Below, piece by piece: positions 1-15,237 of a stretch of DNA of 64,000 nucleotides. The stretch is from Variovorax sp. J22G73 (lineage in GTDB: Bacteria; Pseudomonadota; Gammaproteobacteria; Burkholderiales; Burkholderiaceae_C). The notes beneath the pieces are model-generated. The model did no database searches. It saw only the letters and a program-made list of their open reading frames with translations, and was not told the origin of the DNA. The position numbers were made by a program, and so were the translations under genes. Positions within the stretch are counted from its first letter, which is position 1, and every line of letters starts with the position of its first letter. Location of the stretch: assembly GCF_030317035.1 (NCBI RefSeq), contig NZ_JASZYK010000010.1:1-64000 (forward strand), given 5' to 3'.

Positions 1-110
<110 letters not shown>

Positions 111-131
111 GTCGGGCGCAAAGAGTACCGG

Positions 132-207
132 AGGGGTATAGCTCAATTGGCAGAGCGTCGGTCTCCAAAACCGAAGGTTGTAGGTTCGATTCCTACTGCC
201 CCTGCCA
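132..207 (+). tRNA. tRNA-Trp (anticodon CCA)
   Basis: A full cloverleaf of 76 bases can be folded. The acceptor arm AGGGGTA pairs with TGCCCCT, the D arm is GCTC/GAGC, the anticodon arm TCGGT/ACCGA encloses CTCCAAA (anticodon CCA), and the T arm GTAGG/CCTAC encloses TTCGATT. The 3' CCA is encoded. It lies between tuf and secE and is probably processed out of the tuf transcript, since no promoter-like sequence is visible in the 21-base gap. Confidence 0.98.
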
Positions 208-227
208 CCTAGGTGGCACCCCGAAAA

Positions 228-252
228 AAGCCCGTCGTGTCCCGACGGGCTT
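228..252 (+). terminator. Hairpin after tRNA-Trp, terminator-like
   Basis: A perfect 10-bp stem AAGCCCGTCG/CGACGGGCTT with a 5-base loop follows the tRNA. An A-run precedes it, but only TT follows on the + strand, so termination is probably partial. A second small hairpin (GCGTCT-GAAG-AGACGC, 255-270) comes next. Both lie in the secE leader and could separate the tuf/tRNA transcript from secE-nusG. Confidence 0.5.
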
Positions 253-311
253 CGGCGTCTGAAGAGACGCAATGAATTGAAGGCCTCCGGGCCACAGGAA
301 ATCAGCCGAAC

Positions 312-695
312 ATGGCCACTTCTCAAATCGAAACCGTGAGCACCGGCGCCGACAAGGCCAAATTGGCCGTGGCGGTCGTGCTGGCAGTGGGCGCCATCGT
401 GGCGTTCTACCTGCTGTCGCGCCAGGGCTCGCTGGTGCAATGGGCGGCGCTGCTGGTCGGCCTGGCCGCTGCGGTGGCTGCTTTCGGCAGTTCGGAGAAT
501 GGCCGTCAGTTGTGGGCCTTTGGCCGCGACTCGTGGCGCGAGGTCAAGAAGGTCGTGTGGCCGACCCGCAAGGAAGCGATGCAAATGACGGCTTATGTGT
601 TCGCCTTCGTGGCGATCATGTCCGTCTTCCTCTGGCTCACCGACAAGACGCTCGAATGGGTGTTCTTCGACCTCATTCTGGGCTGGAGAAAATAA
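312..695 (+). CDS. secE: Preprotein translocase subunit SecE
   Basis: SecE is the small clamp subunit of the SecYEG inner-membrane channel for protein export. The 127-residue product has the long proteobacterial form: two N-terminal hydrophobic segments (about residues 17-37 and 42-58), then the conserved amphipathic stretch SWREVKKVVWPTRKEA, then the essential C-terminal membrane helix (about 91-110). A GGAA ribosome-binding motif lies about 11 bases before the ATG. nusG starts three bases after the stop, so the two are one transcription unit, as in most bacteria. Confidence 0.97.
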   Translation: MATSQIETVSTGADKAKLAVAVVLAVGAIVAFYLLSRQGSLVQWAALLVGLAAAVAAFGSSENGRQLWAFGRDSWREVKKVVWPTRKEAMQMTAYVFAFVAIMSVFLWLTDKTLEWVFFDLILGWRK

Positions 696-698
696 GCA

Positions 699-1301
699 AT
701 GACCGACGACGTAGTTGAAACCACGCCGGAAGAGGAGAACACTCCGATCCTGGCCCCTGCCGCCAACCCTGATCTGCGTTGGTACGTGGTGCATGCCTAT
801 TCGGGCATGGAAAAGGCCGTCGAGCGCAACATCACCGAGCGCATCAACCGCGCCGGCATGCAAGACAAGTTCGGTCGCATCCTGGTCCCGACCGAAGAAG
901 TGGTCGAGATCAAGAACGGCCAGAAGCGCACCACCGAGCGTCGTTTCTTCCCGGGCTACGTGCTGGTCGAAATGATCATGGATGACGAGAGCTGGCACCT
1001 GGTGAAGCACACCAACAAGGTGACCGGTTTCGTGGGCGGTGCCAAGAACCGTCCGGCTCCGATCTCGCAAAAAGAGGTTGAGGACATCGTCAGCCAGATG
1101 CAGCAGGGCACTGAGAAGCCGCGCCACAAGGTCGAGTTCACCGTCGGCGAATTCGTGCGCGTCAAGGAAGGCCCGTTCACCGACTTCAACGGCACGGTCG
1201 AAGAAGTCAATTACGAGAAGAGCAAGGTCAGCGTGTCGGTCATGATTTTCGGCCGCGCGACGCCTGTGGAGCTCGAATTCAGCCAGGTCGAGAAGACCTG
1301 A
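699..1301 (+). CDS. nusG: Transcription termination/antitermination factor NusG
   Basis: NusG binds RNA polymerase through its N-terminal domain, promotes processive elongation, and links polymerase to Rho or to ribosomal protein S10 through its C-terminal KOW domain. The 200-residue protein shows the NGN domain signature WYVVHAYSGMEKAVERNI (from about residue 28), the RRFFPGYVLVEM segment (about 81-92), and a KOW domain with the signature VGEFVRVKEGPFTDFNGTVE (about 149-168). An acidic N-terminal extension of about 25 residues precedes the NGN domain. It sits directly after secE and before rplK, the canonical order. Confidence 0.98.
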   Translation: MTDDVVETTPEEENTPILAPAANPDLRWYVVHAYSGMEKAVERNITERINRAGMQDKFGRILVPTEEVVEIKNGQKRTTERRFFPGYVLVEMIMDDESWHLVKHTNKVTGFVGGAKNRPAPISQKEVEDIVSQMQQGTEKPRHKVEFTVGEFVRVKEGPFTDFNGTVEEVNYEKSKVSVSVMIFGRATPVELEFSQVEKT

Positions 1302-1304
1302 GCC

Positions 1305-1322
1305 GCGGGCCGAAAGGCCCGC
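1305..1322 (+). terminator. GC-rich GAAA-loop hairpin after nusG
   Basis: GCGGGCC-GAAA-GGCCCGC forms a 7-bp stem capped by a GNRA tetraloop four bases after the nusG stop. No T-run follows, so it is more likely an RNA-stability or pausing element than a full intrinsic terminator. Confidence 0.35.
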
Positions 1323-1388
1323 CTCAATTCCGGCTGCGCGTTGTCCGACTCGGCGCGCGGCCTTGATCTCGAAGAGTCGTTCAACCCC

Positions 1389-1424
1389 GGGGAGCCTTGG
1401 CCGCAAGCCAAGGCGATATCACCC
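1389..1424 (+). promoter_or_regulatory. Probable L1 translational operator in the rplK leader
   Basis: The stem GCCTTGGC-CGCAA-GCCAAGGC (1394-1414) is flanked by GGG on the left and GATATCACCC on the right. This gives a second short GGG/CCC helix separated by an asymmetric internal loop. That is the general shape of the 23S rRNA-like site through which free L1 represses the L11-L1 mRNA in bacteria. It ends 14 bases before the rplK start codon. The function is inferred from position and shape. Confidence 0.55.
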
Positions 1425-1438
1425 GCAAGGAGCAAAGC

Positions 1439-1870
1439 ATGGCGAAAAAAATCGTCGGCTTCATCAAGCTGCAAGTCCCAGCTGGTAAGGCCAACCCGTC
1501 CCCCCCGATCGGTCCCGCACTCGGTCAGCGCGGTCTGAACATCATGGAGTTCTGCAAGGCGTTCAACGCGCAGACCCAAGGCGTCGAGCCGGGTCTGCCG
1601 CTGCCGGTGGTCATCACCGCGTTCGCTGACAAGAGCTTCACCTTCATCATCAAGACGCCCCCGGCGATCACCTTGATCAAGAAGGCCATCAAGCTGGACA
1701 AGGGTTCGGCCCGCCCGCACACCGACAAGGTCGGCAAGATCACGCGCGCCCAGCTCGAAGAAATCGCCAAGGCCAAGATGAAGGACCTGACTGCCGCCGA
1801 CCTCGACGCAGCAGTTCGTACCATCGCCGGCTCGGCCCGCTCGATGGGCGTGAATGTGGAGGGCGTGTAA
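1439..1870 (+). CDS. rplK: 50S ribosomal protein L11
   Basis: L11 forms the base of the ribosomal GTPase-associated stalk and binds 23S rRNA with L10. The 143-residue product begins MAKKIVGFIKLQVPAGKANP and carries the N-terminal signature PPIGPALGQRGLNIMEFCK and the C-terminal rRNA-binding part ending SMGVNVEGV, a normal family length. The ATG at 1439 was chosen because AAGGAG (1427-1432) sits just before it and the product then starts at the family N terminus. An in-frame upstream TTG would lie inside the operator hairpin. rplA follows with no gap. Confidence 0.98.
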   Translation: MAKKIVGFIKLQVPAGKANPSPPIGPALGQRGLNIMEFCKAFNAQTQGVEPGLPLPVVITAFADKSFTFIIKTPPAITLIKKAIKLDKGSARPHTDKVGKITRAQLEEIAKAKMKDLTAADLDAAVRTIAGSARSMGVNVEGV

Positions 1871-2569
1871 ATGTCCAAGATCACCAAGAAGCAAAAGTCG
1901 CTGCAAGGCAAGGTCGACAGCAACAAGCTGTACCCGCTGGCTGACGCGATCGTCATCGTCAAGGACGCGGCCACCGCCAAGTTCGACGAATCGATCGACG
2001 TGGCCGTGCAGCTCGGCATCGACGCGAAGAAGTCGGACCAGGTCGTGCGTGGCGCCGTCGTGCTGCCCAACGGCACCGGCAAGACCAAGCGCGTCGCCGT
2101 GTTCGCCCAAGGCGCCAAGGCTGAAGAAGCCAAGGCCGCCGGCGCCGACATCGTCGGCATGGACGACCTGGCTGCCATGGTCAAGGCTGGCGACATGCCT
2201 TTCGACGTCGTGATCGCCGCACCGGACGCCATGCGCGTCGTCGGTACGCTGGGTCAGATCCTGGGCCCGCGCGGCCTGATGCCCAACCCCAAGGTTGGCA
2301 CCGTGACCCCGGACGTCGCCACGGCCGTGAAGAACGCCAAGGCTGGCCAGGTTCAGTTCCGCGTCGACAAGGCCGGCATCGTGCACGGCACGATCGGCCG
2401 TCGCTCGTTCGACAACGACAAGCTGCAAGGCAACCTCGCCGCGCTGATCGACGCTCTGGTCAAGGCCAAGCCCGCGACCAGCAAGGGTGTGTACCTGCGC
2501 AAGGTGGCGGTGTCGTCGACCATGGGTCTGGGTGTCCGCGTGGACACGCAAACCATCTCGGCGAGCTGA
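1871..2569 (+). CDS. rplA: 50S ribosomal protein L1
   Basis: L1 forms the mobile stalk of the large subunit that helps deacylated tRNA leave the E site, and it represses its own operon by binding the mRNA leader. The 232-residue product has the conserved stretches GTGKTKRVAVFAQG, ILGPRGLMPNPKVGTVT and the C-terminal STMGLGVRVD, with the typical two-domain length. Its ATG directly follows the rplK stop, so it is translationally coupled, which suits feedback by L1 at the upstream operator. Confidence 0.98.
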   Translation: MSKITKKQKSLQGKVDSNKLYPLADAIVIVKDAATAKFDESIDVAVQLGIDAKKSDQVVRGAVVLPNGTGKTKRVAVFAQGAKAEEAKAAGADIVGMDDLAAMVKAGDMPFDVVIAAPDAMRVVGTLGQILGPRGLMPNPKVGTVTPDVATAVKNAKAGQVQFRVDKAGIVHGTIGRRSFDNDKLQGNLAALIDALVKAKPATSKGVYLRKVAVSSTMGLGVRVDTQTISAS

Positions 2570-2813
2570 AGAGATTGGCCTCGCCCGAAAGGGTGAGGCG
2601 AATGTGGTGGGTCGCGGCGGCTTCGGTTGCCGCGAGCCATCCAAGACCGCTGGTGTGCAGGGTGCTGCACTTAATCGCCGGACCTTCCTGTCCGGTGACC
2701 AGCGCAGATGGCGACCCCACTGCAAGGAATTTGTTTTTGTTCCGAAACAGTTGGTCGCTGCATGAAGCGCGATCCGAGGCCCCGGCCGAAGGTCGCATTA
2801 AAAGGAGTAGACC
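2570..2813 (+). promoter_or_regulatory. L10-type leader of rplJL
   Basis: This 244-base non-coding stretch is rich in stable hairpins. GCCTCGCCC-GAAA-GGGTGAGGC lies at 2578-2599, CGCGGC/GCCGCG at 2613-2634, and a further imperfect fold around 2650-2720 contains GGTGTGCAGGGTGCTGCAC. Bacterial rplJ leaders in this position bind the L10-(L7/L12) complex and repress translation. The assignment rests on position, length and fold richness. The rplJL promoter may also lie here, but no convincing -35/-10 pair was found. Confidence 0.6.
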
Positions 2814-3347
2814 TTGAGTCTGAATCGCAGTGAGAAAGAAGCGGTCATCAGTGATGTGACCAGCCTCGCCGCAAAAGCTCAAACGCTCGTGATGGCGGAA
2901 TACCGTGGTATCACGGTTGCCGATATGACCAAACTGCGCAGCGAAGCTCGCAGCAAGGGCGTGACGCTCAGCGTGTTGAAGAACACGCTGGCACGCCGTG
3001 CTGTGGCTGGTAGCGCATTCGAAGTCGTCGGTGACCAGATGACCGGTCCGCTGATCTACGGCTTTTCCGAAGACGCAGTGGCCGCCGCCAAGGTAGTGGC
3101 CGACTTCGCGAAGACCAACGACAAGTTGGTGATTCGCGGTGGTGCGTTCGGCGGCAAGGCCCTGGACGTCAACGGCGTGAAGCAACTGGCCAACATCCCT
3201 TCGAAGGAAGTGCTGCTGTCCCAATTGCTGGGCTTGATGCAATCCCCCGTTTCCCGTACGGCACGCGTTCTCGCGGCGCTGGCTGCGAAGCGTGGCGAAG
3301 GCGAAGCTGCACCCGCCGATGCACCGGCAGAAGCGCAAGCCGCTTGA
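2814..3347 (+). CDS. rplJ: 50S ribosomal protein L10
   Basis: L10 anchors the L7/L12 dimers to the ribosome and autoregulates the rplJL message. The 177-residue product matches the family: N terminus SLNRSEKEAVISDVTSLA, the VMAEYRGITVADMTKLR segment, a C-terminal helix for L7/L12 binding, and an Ala/Pro-rich tail. The start is TTG, not ATG. It lies six bases after a strong AGGAG (2803-2807), and no in-frame ATG occurs before well inside the conserved domain. A weak start codon suits a tightly feedback-controlled gene. Confidence 0.97.
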   Translation: MSLNRSEKEAVISDVTSLAAKAQTLVMAEYRGITVADMTKLRSEARSKGVTLSVLKNTLARRAVAGSAFEVVGDQMTGPLIYGFSEDAVAAAKVVADFAKTNDKLVIRGGAFGGKALDVNGVKQLANIPSKEVLLSQLLGLMQSPVSRTARVLAALAAKRGEGEAAPADAPAEAQAA

Positions 3348-3389
3348 GCTTGCGTTTGAAATATTCAACCCAATTGTTAGGAAACAAAA

Positions 3390-3767
<378 letters not shown>

Positions 3768-3783
3768 TTCAGTCCCCCTAGAG

Positions 3784-3817
3784 GGCTGGAGGTGCCTGAA
3801 AAGGCCCTCCAGCCTTT
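3784..3817 (+). terminator. Attenuator-like hairpin between rplL and rpoB
   Basis: GGCTGGAGG pairs perfectly with CCTCCAGCC, with an inner GCC/GGC extension, followed by only TTT. It lies 17 bases after rplL within a 294-base gap before rpoB. Partial termination here is known in Escherichia coli and sets the ribosomal-protein to RNA-polymerase ratio. The same role is inferred. The remaining 240 bases up to rpoB hold no recognised gene. Confidence 0.65.
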
Positions 3818-4061
3818 GCCGCTTTCAGAGCGCACCCAAAAGCCGGCTCGTTGCCGGCTTTCCTGGAGACCTTCAGGTCGACGGAAAAGCCCAAACGAGA
3901 CGTTTTTTGAGTGTCTTCTGACCCCGACTGCAGAAGACCCCTTGGTTCGGGCGATGTGCAACGCATCGCCGTCCGCCAACGGCTGGTAGTGGCCAGCCGC
4001 CAAGCAGTGGTGCCTAGGCACTGCTGACAAGTCGCTGAAGATCTCAAGCACCGGAGCTCTC

Positions 4062-8186
<4,125 letters not shown>

Positions 8187-8205
8187 GCAACAAGGAAAGA
8201 GTCAC

Positions 8206-12441
<4,236 letters not shown>

Positions 12442-12473
12442 CTGGTTAGCATCACCGGCCATGACCGGTACAC

Positions 12474-12510
12474 ACGCCCCCCGACCGGCCCCGGTCGGGG
12501 GGCGTTTTTC
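12474..12510 (+). terminator. Strong intrinsic terminator after rpoC
   Basis: A perfect 15-bp stem ACGCCCCCCGACCGG/CCGGTCGGGGGGCGT is followed by TTTTC, 32 bases after the rpoC stop. It closes the rplKAJL-rpoBC transcription unit. Confidence 0.95.
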
Positions 12511-12539
12511 TTTGTGTTGTCCATGAGGCCTTGTTGTCG

Positions 12540-13160
12540 ATGAGTCTGTTGCCCGAATCGCTGGCCAGCTGGATCGTGATCGCGGTGCTGCTGTTCTGGT
12601 TTGTCGGTGCCTACAACCGGCTGGTGCGCCTGCGCGCGACCGTGCTGCAGGCCTATGGGGCGCTCGATGCGGCCCTGGGCAAGCAGCTCGATTTCGTGCA
12701 GGCCAGCATCTCCGCCTCGCCACCCGAGGCGGTGCTGAATGAATCGCTGTCGTCCATTGCGCCGCTGCAGGCCGCGACCACGCAGCTGTCGACGCTGCTG
12801 GGCGCCACGCGGCTGCATCCGCTGGACGCCGGCGGCATGGCGGCGCTGGCCACCGCGCTGCAGGTGTGGATCGGCGCATGGCGGCGCCAGCACCCGGACG
12901 ATGTGACGGTGTTCGACGCCGACGGCACGCTGTCGCGCCCGGTGCCGCTGATGCCCGGATCGTCGGGAGCGTCGGGGTCGTCGATCGCCGCGGCGAGCGT
13001 GGCCGAGCCCATTGCGTGGCCCGAGCCTTCGGCCGCCGCGGAAATTGCGCGCAACCAGTTCAACCAGGCCGTGGCGATCTACAACGCGGCCATCGCGCAG
13101 TTCCCTGCGATGCTGGTGGCATGGGCCGTGCGTCTGCGTGCGGCCGCGCCGCTGCTCTGA
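12540..13160 (+). CDS. LemA-like membrane-anchored protein
   Basis: The product of 206 residues starts with one hydrophobic helix (about residues 9-25, WIVIAVLLFWFVGAYN). It continues with NRLVRLRATVLQAYGALDAALGKQ, which resembles the opening of LemA-family proteins (a membrane helix followed by a long helical bundle in the periplasm or cytoplasm). The middle is Ala-rich and helical, and the C-terminal part has EIARNQFNQAVAIYNAAIAQFP, also LemA-like. The function of this family is not established. The ATG at 12540 has a GAGG motif 11 bases upstream. A TTG three codons earlier is too close to that motif. Confidence 0.7.
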   Translation: MSLLPESLASWIVIAVLLFWFVGAYNRLVRLRATVLQAYGALDAALGKQLDFVQASISASPPEAVLNESLSSIAPLQAATTQLSTLLGATRLHPLDAGGMAALATALQVWIGAWRRQHPDDVTVFDADGTLSRPVPLMPGSSGASGSSIAAASVAEPIAWPEPSAAAEIARNQFNQAVAIYNAAIAQFPAMLVAWAVRLRAAAPLL

Positions 13161-13235
13161 GCGTCAGGCGCGGCTTCCTTTTTCTTTCCATTGCACGGCG
13201 TCCGGCTTGCGGGCGCCCGTTACCATCGCCCCAAC

Positions 13236-14618
13236 TTGTCAGACCTACATTCCGATTCTTCGAGCAGTGGCGGCGCGCCGTCGCTGCAACCCCCGCTCTG
13301 GCGCCAACTGCAACTGACCGCGGTGGCGCTGGCGTCGATTCGCGCCGGTACCTCGGGCTCGGTCGCGTTCGAGGCGGTCGAGCCTGCCCTGCGCCCCGGC
13401 GTGCAGGCGCTCGGCTTCCAGGTGCTGCGCTGGCTGGGCCGCGCCGAGGCCCTGCGCCGCCACCTGGCCAAGCGCACGCCACCGCCGCTGCCCGATGCCT
13501 TGCTGTGCACGGCGCTCGCGCTGGCCTGGGACACCGAGCGCGCGCCCTACGAGCCCTTCACGCTGGTCGACCAGGCGGTCGAGGCCGCCAAGCGCAACCC
13601 GGCCACGCGCGCGCAGGCCAGCTTCATCAACGCCTGCCTGCGGCGCTTTCTGCGTGAGCGCGACGAGCTGGTGGCCATCACCGACAGCGAACCGGTGGCG
13701 CAGTGGAACCATCCGCGCTGGTGGATCGAGCGCCTCAAGCGCGACCATCCGCGCGAGTGGCAACGCGTGCTGGGTGCCGACAACGCGCAGGCGCCGATGA
13801 CGCTGCGCGTGAATGCGCAGAAATCGAACCCGGTCGCCTATCTGGCGGAGCTCGAAGCCGTGGGCCTGTCGGCCACGCGCGTCGGTCCTTCGGGCCTGCA
13901 GCTCGCGCGTGCACGGCCGGTGCAGCAGTTGCCCGGTTTTGCAGACGGTGCTTCGTCGGTGCAGGACGCCGCCGCGCAGATGGCCGCGCCCTTGCTGCTC
14001 GACGGTTTGCTGGCGGCCCGGTCCGCCTCCGCCGCCCCGCTGCGCGTGCTCGACGCCTGCGCCGCCCCCGGCGGCAAGACAGCGCACCTGCTCGAGCTGG
14101 CCGGCCCGGGTGCCATCGACGTCACCGCCCTCGAAGTCGACGCCGTGCGCAGCCGCCGCATCGACGAGACCCTGGCGCGCATCGGCATGAGCGCCAAGGT
14201 GCTGGTGGCCGACGCGGCGCGCCCCGCCCAGTGGTGGGACGGCACGCCCTTCGACGCCATCCTGCTCGATGCGCCGTGCACCGCCTCGGGCATCGTGCGC
14301 CGCCACCCCGACGTGCGCTGGCTGCGCCGTGAGAGCGACACCGGCCAGCTCGCGGCCCAGCAGGCCTCGCTGTTGGCGGCGCTCTGGCCGCTCGTGAAGC
14401 CCGGCGGCCGTCTTCTTTACTGCACCTGCTCCGTGTTTCGCGAAGAAGGTTCGCAACAAATTGATGCGTTTCTTGTACACAACACCGACGCACGTTTGCT
14501 GCCGTCGCCCGGCCATTTGCTGCCCCAAAACGGGTCGAATGGCCGCAGCGTCCCGGACAATCCCTCTGGTGACCACGACGGTTTCTTCTACGCACTGCTC
14601 GAAAAACGCTCGCACTGA
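13236..14618 (+). CDS. rsmB: 16S rRNA (cytosine-967-C5)-methyltransferase RsmB
   Basis: RsmB methylates C967 of 16S rRNA with S-adenosylmethionine. The product has an N-terminal NusB-like RNA-binding domain (about residues 20-150) and a Rossmann methyltransferase domain. The latter shows the SAM motif VLDACAAPGGKTAHLLELA, the DAPCTASGIVRRHPDVRW motif and the YCTCSVFREEG motif, which supply the two cysteines of the RNA m5C mechanism. The start is uncertain. TTG at 13236 (LSDLHSDSS...) is chosen, and another in-frame TTG lies at 13191. Neither has a strong ribosome-binding site. The gene overlaps the next one. Confidence 0.92.
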   Translation: MSDLHSDSSSSGGAPSLQPPLWRQLQLTAVALASIRAGTSGSVAFEAVEPALRPGVQALGFQVLRWLGRAEALRRHLAKRTPPPLPDALLCTALALAWDTERAPYEPFTLVDQAVEAAKRNPATRAQASFINACLRRFLRERDELVAITDSEPVAQWNHPRWWIERLKRDHPREWQRVLGADNAQAPMTLRVNAQKSNPVAYLAELEAVGLSATRVGPSGLQLARARPVQQLPGFADGASSVQDAAAQMAAPLLLDGLLAARSASAAPLRVLDACAAPGGKTAHLLELAGPGAIDVTALEVDAVRSRRIDETLARIGMSAKVLVADAARPAQWWDGTPFDAILLDAPCTASGIVRRHPDVRWLRRESDTGQLAAQQASLLAALWPLVKPGGRLLYCTCSVFREEGSQQIDAFLVHNTDARLLPSPGHLLPQNGSNGRSVPDNPSGDHDGFFYALLEKRSH

Positions 14619-15237
14619 ACCGCGCCGGCCGGTCCTGCTGGCCGTGCTGCTCTGGGTGTGGGTGCTGTGGATGGCCTGGCTGCCGGCCCCGGCGGTGGCG
14701 CAGGGGCGTGCCGGCACATCGATCAGCCAGATGCGGCTGGAGCAGTCCGACGACGGCGTCTACTTCAGCGCCGCGGTGCAGTTCGAGCTGCCCTCGCTGG
14801 TCGAGGAGGTGCTCGACAAGGGCATCGCCATCTACTTCGTGGCCGAGGCCGAGATCTTCCAGGAGCGCTGGTACTGGACCGACCGCAAGGTCGCCCAGGT
14901 CACGCGCCACATGCGGCTGGCCTACCAGCCGCTCACGCGGCGCTGGCGCCTGAACGTGTCGGCGGCGCCCATGACCGGCGCGGCCGGCCTGGGCATTTCG
15001 CTGAACCAGAACTTCGACACGCTGGCCGACGCGCTCGACGCCATCAAGCGCGTCGGCCGCCTGCGGCTGGGCGACACCGCCGAAATCGGCGACGACCCGC
15101 TGCACCAGGTGACCTTCCGTTTCCGGCTCGACACCTCGCAGCTGCCGCGGCCGTTCCAGATCGGCGTGGTCGGGCAGTCCGACTGGAACATCGCCGCCGA
15201 GCGCACCGCCCGGCTCGCCGTGGAGAAGCAGAAGTGA
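14539..15237 (+). CDS. DUF4390 exported protein
   Basis: The product of about 232 residues has a hydrophobic export segment (LLAVLLWVWVLWMAWLPAPAVAQ) followed by a compact domain rich in beta-strand patterns. That domain includes VYFSAAVQFELPSLVEEVLDKG and RWYWTDRKVAQVTRHMRLAY, typical of DUF4390 proteins of Burkholderiales. Its role is unknown. It is regularly found between rsmB and an NtrY-like kinase, so a role in envelope sensing with that kinase is plausible but inferred. The ATG at 14539 overlaps rsmB by 80 bases. Its stop overlaps the kinase start (GTGA), indicating coupling. Confidence 0.75.
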   Translation: MAAASRTIPLVTTTVSSTHCSKNARTEPRRPVLLAVLLWVWVLWMAWLPAPAVAQGRAGTSISQMRLEQSDDGVYFSAAVQFELPSLVEEVLDKGIAIYFVAEAEIFQERWYWTDRKVAQVTRHMRLAYQPLTRRWRLNVSAAPMTGAAGLGISLNQNFDTLADALDAIKRVGRLRLGDTAEIGDDPLHQVTFRFRLDTSQLPRPFQIGVVGQSDWNIAAERTARLAVEKQK

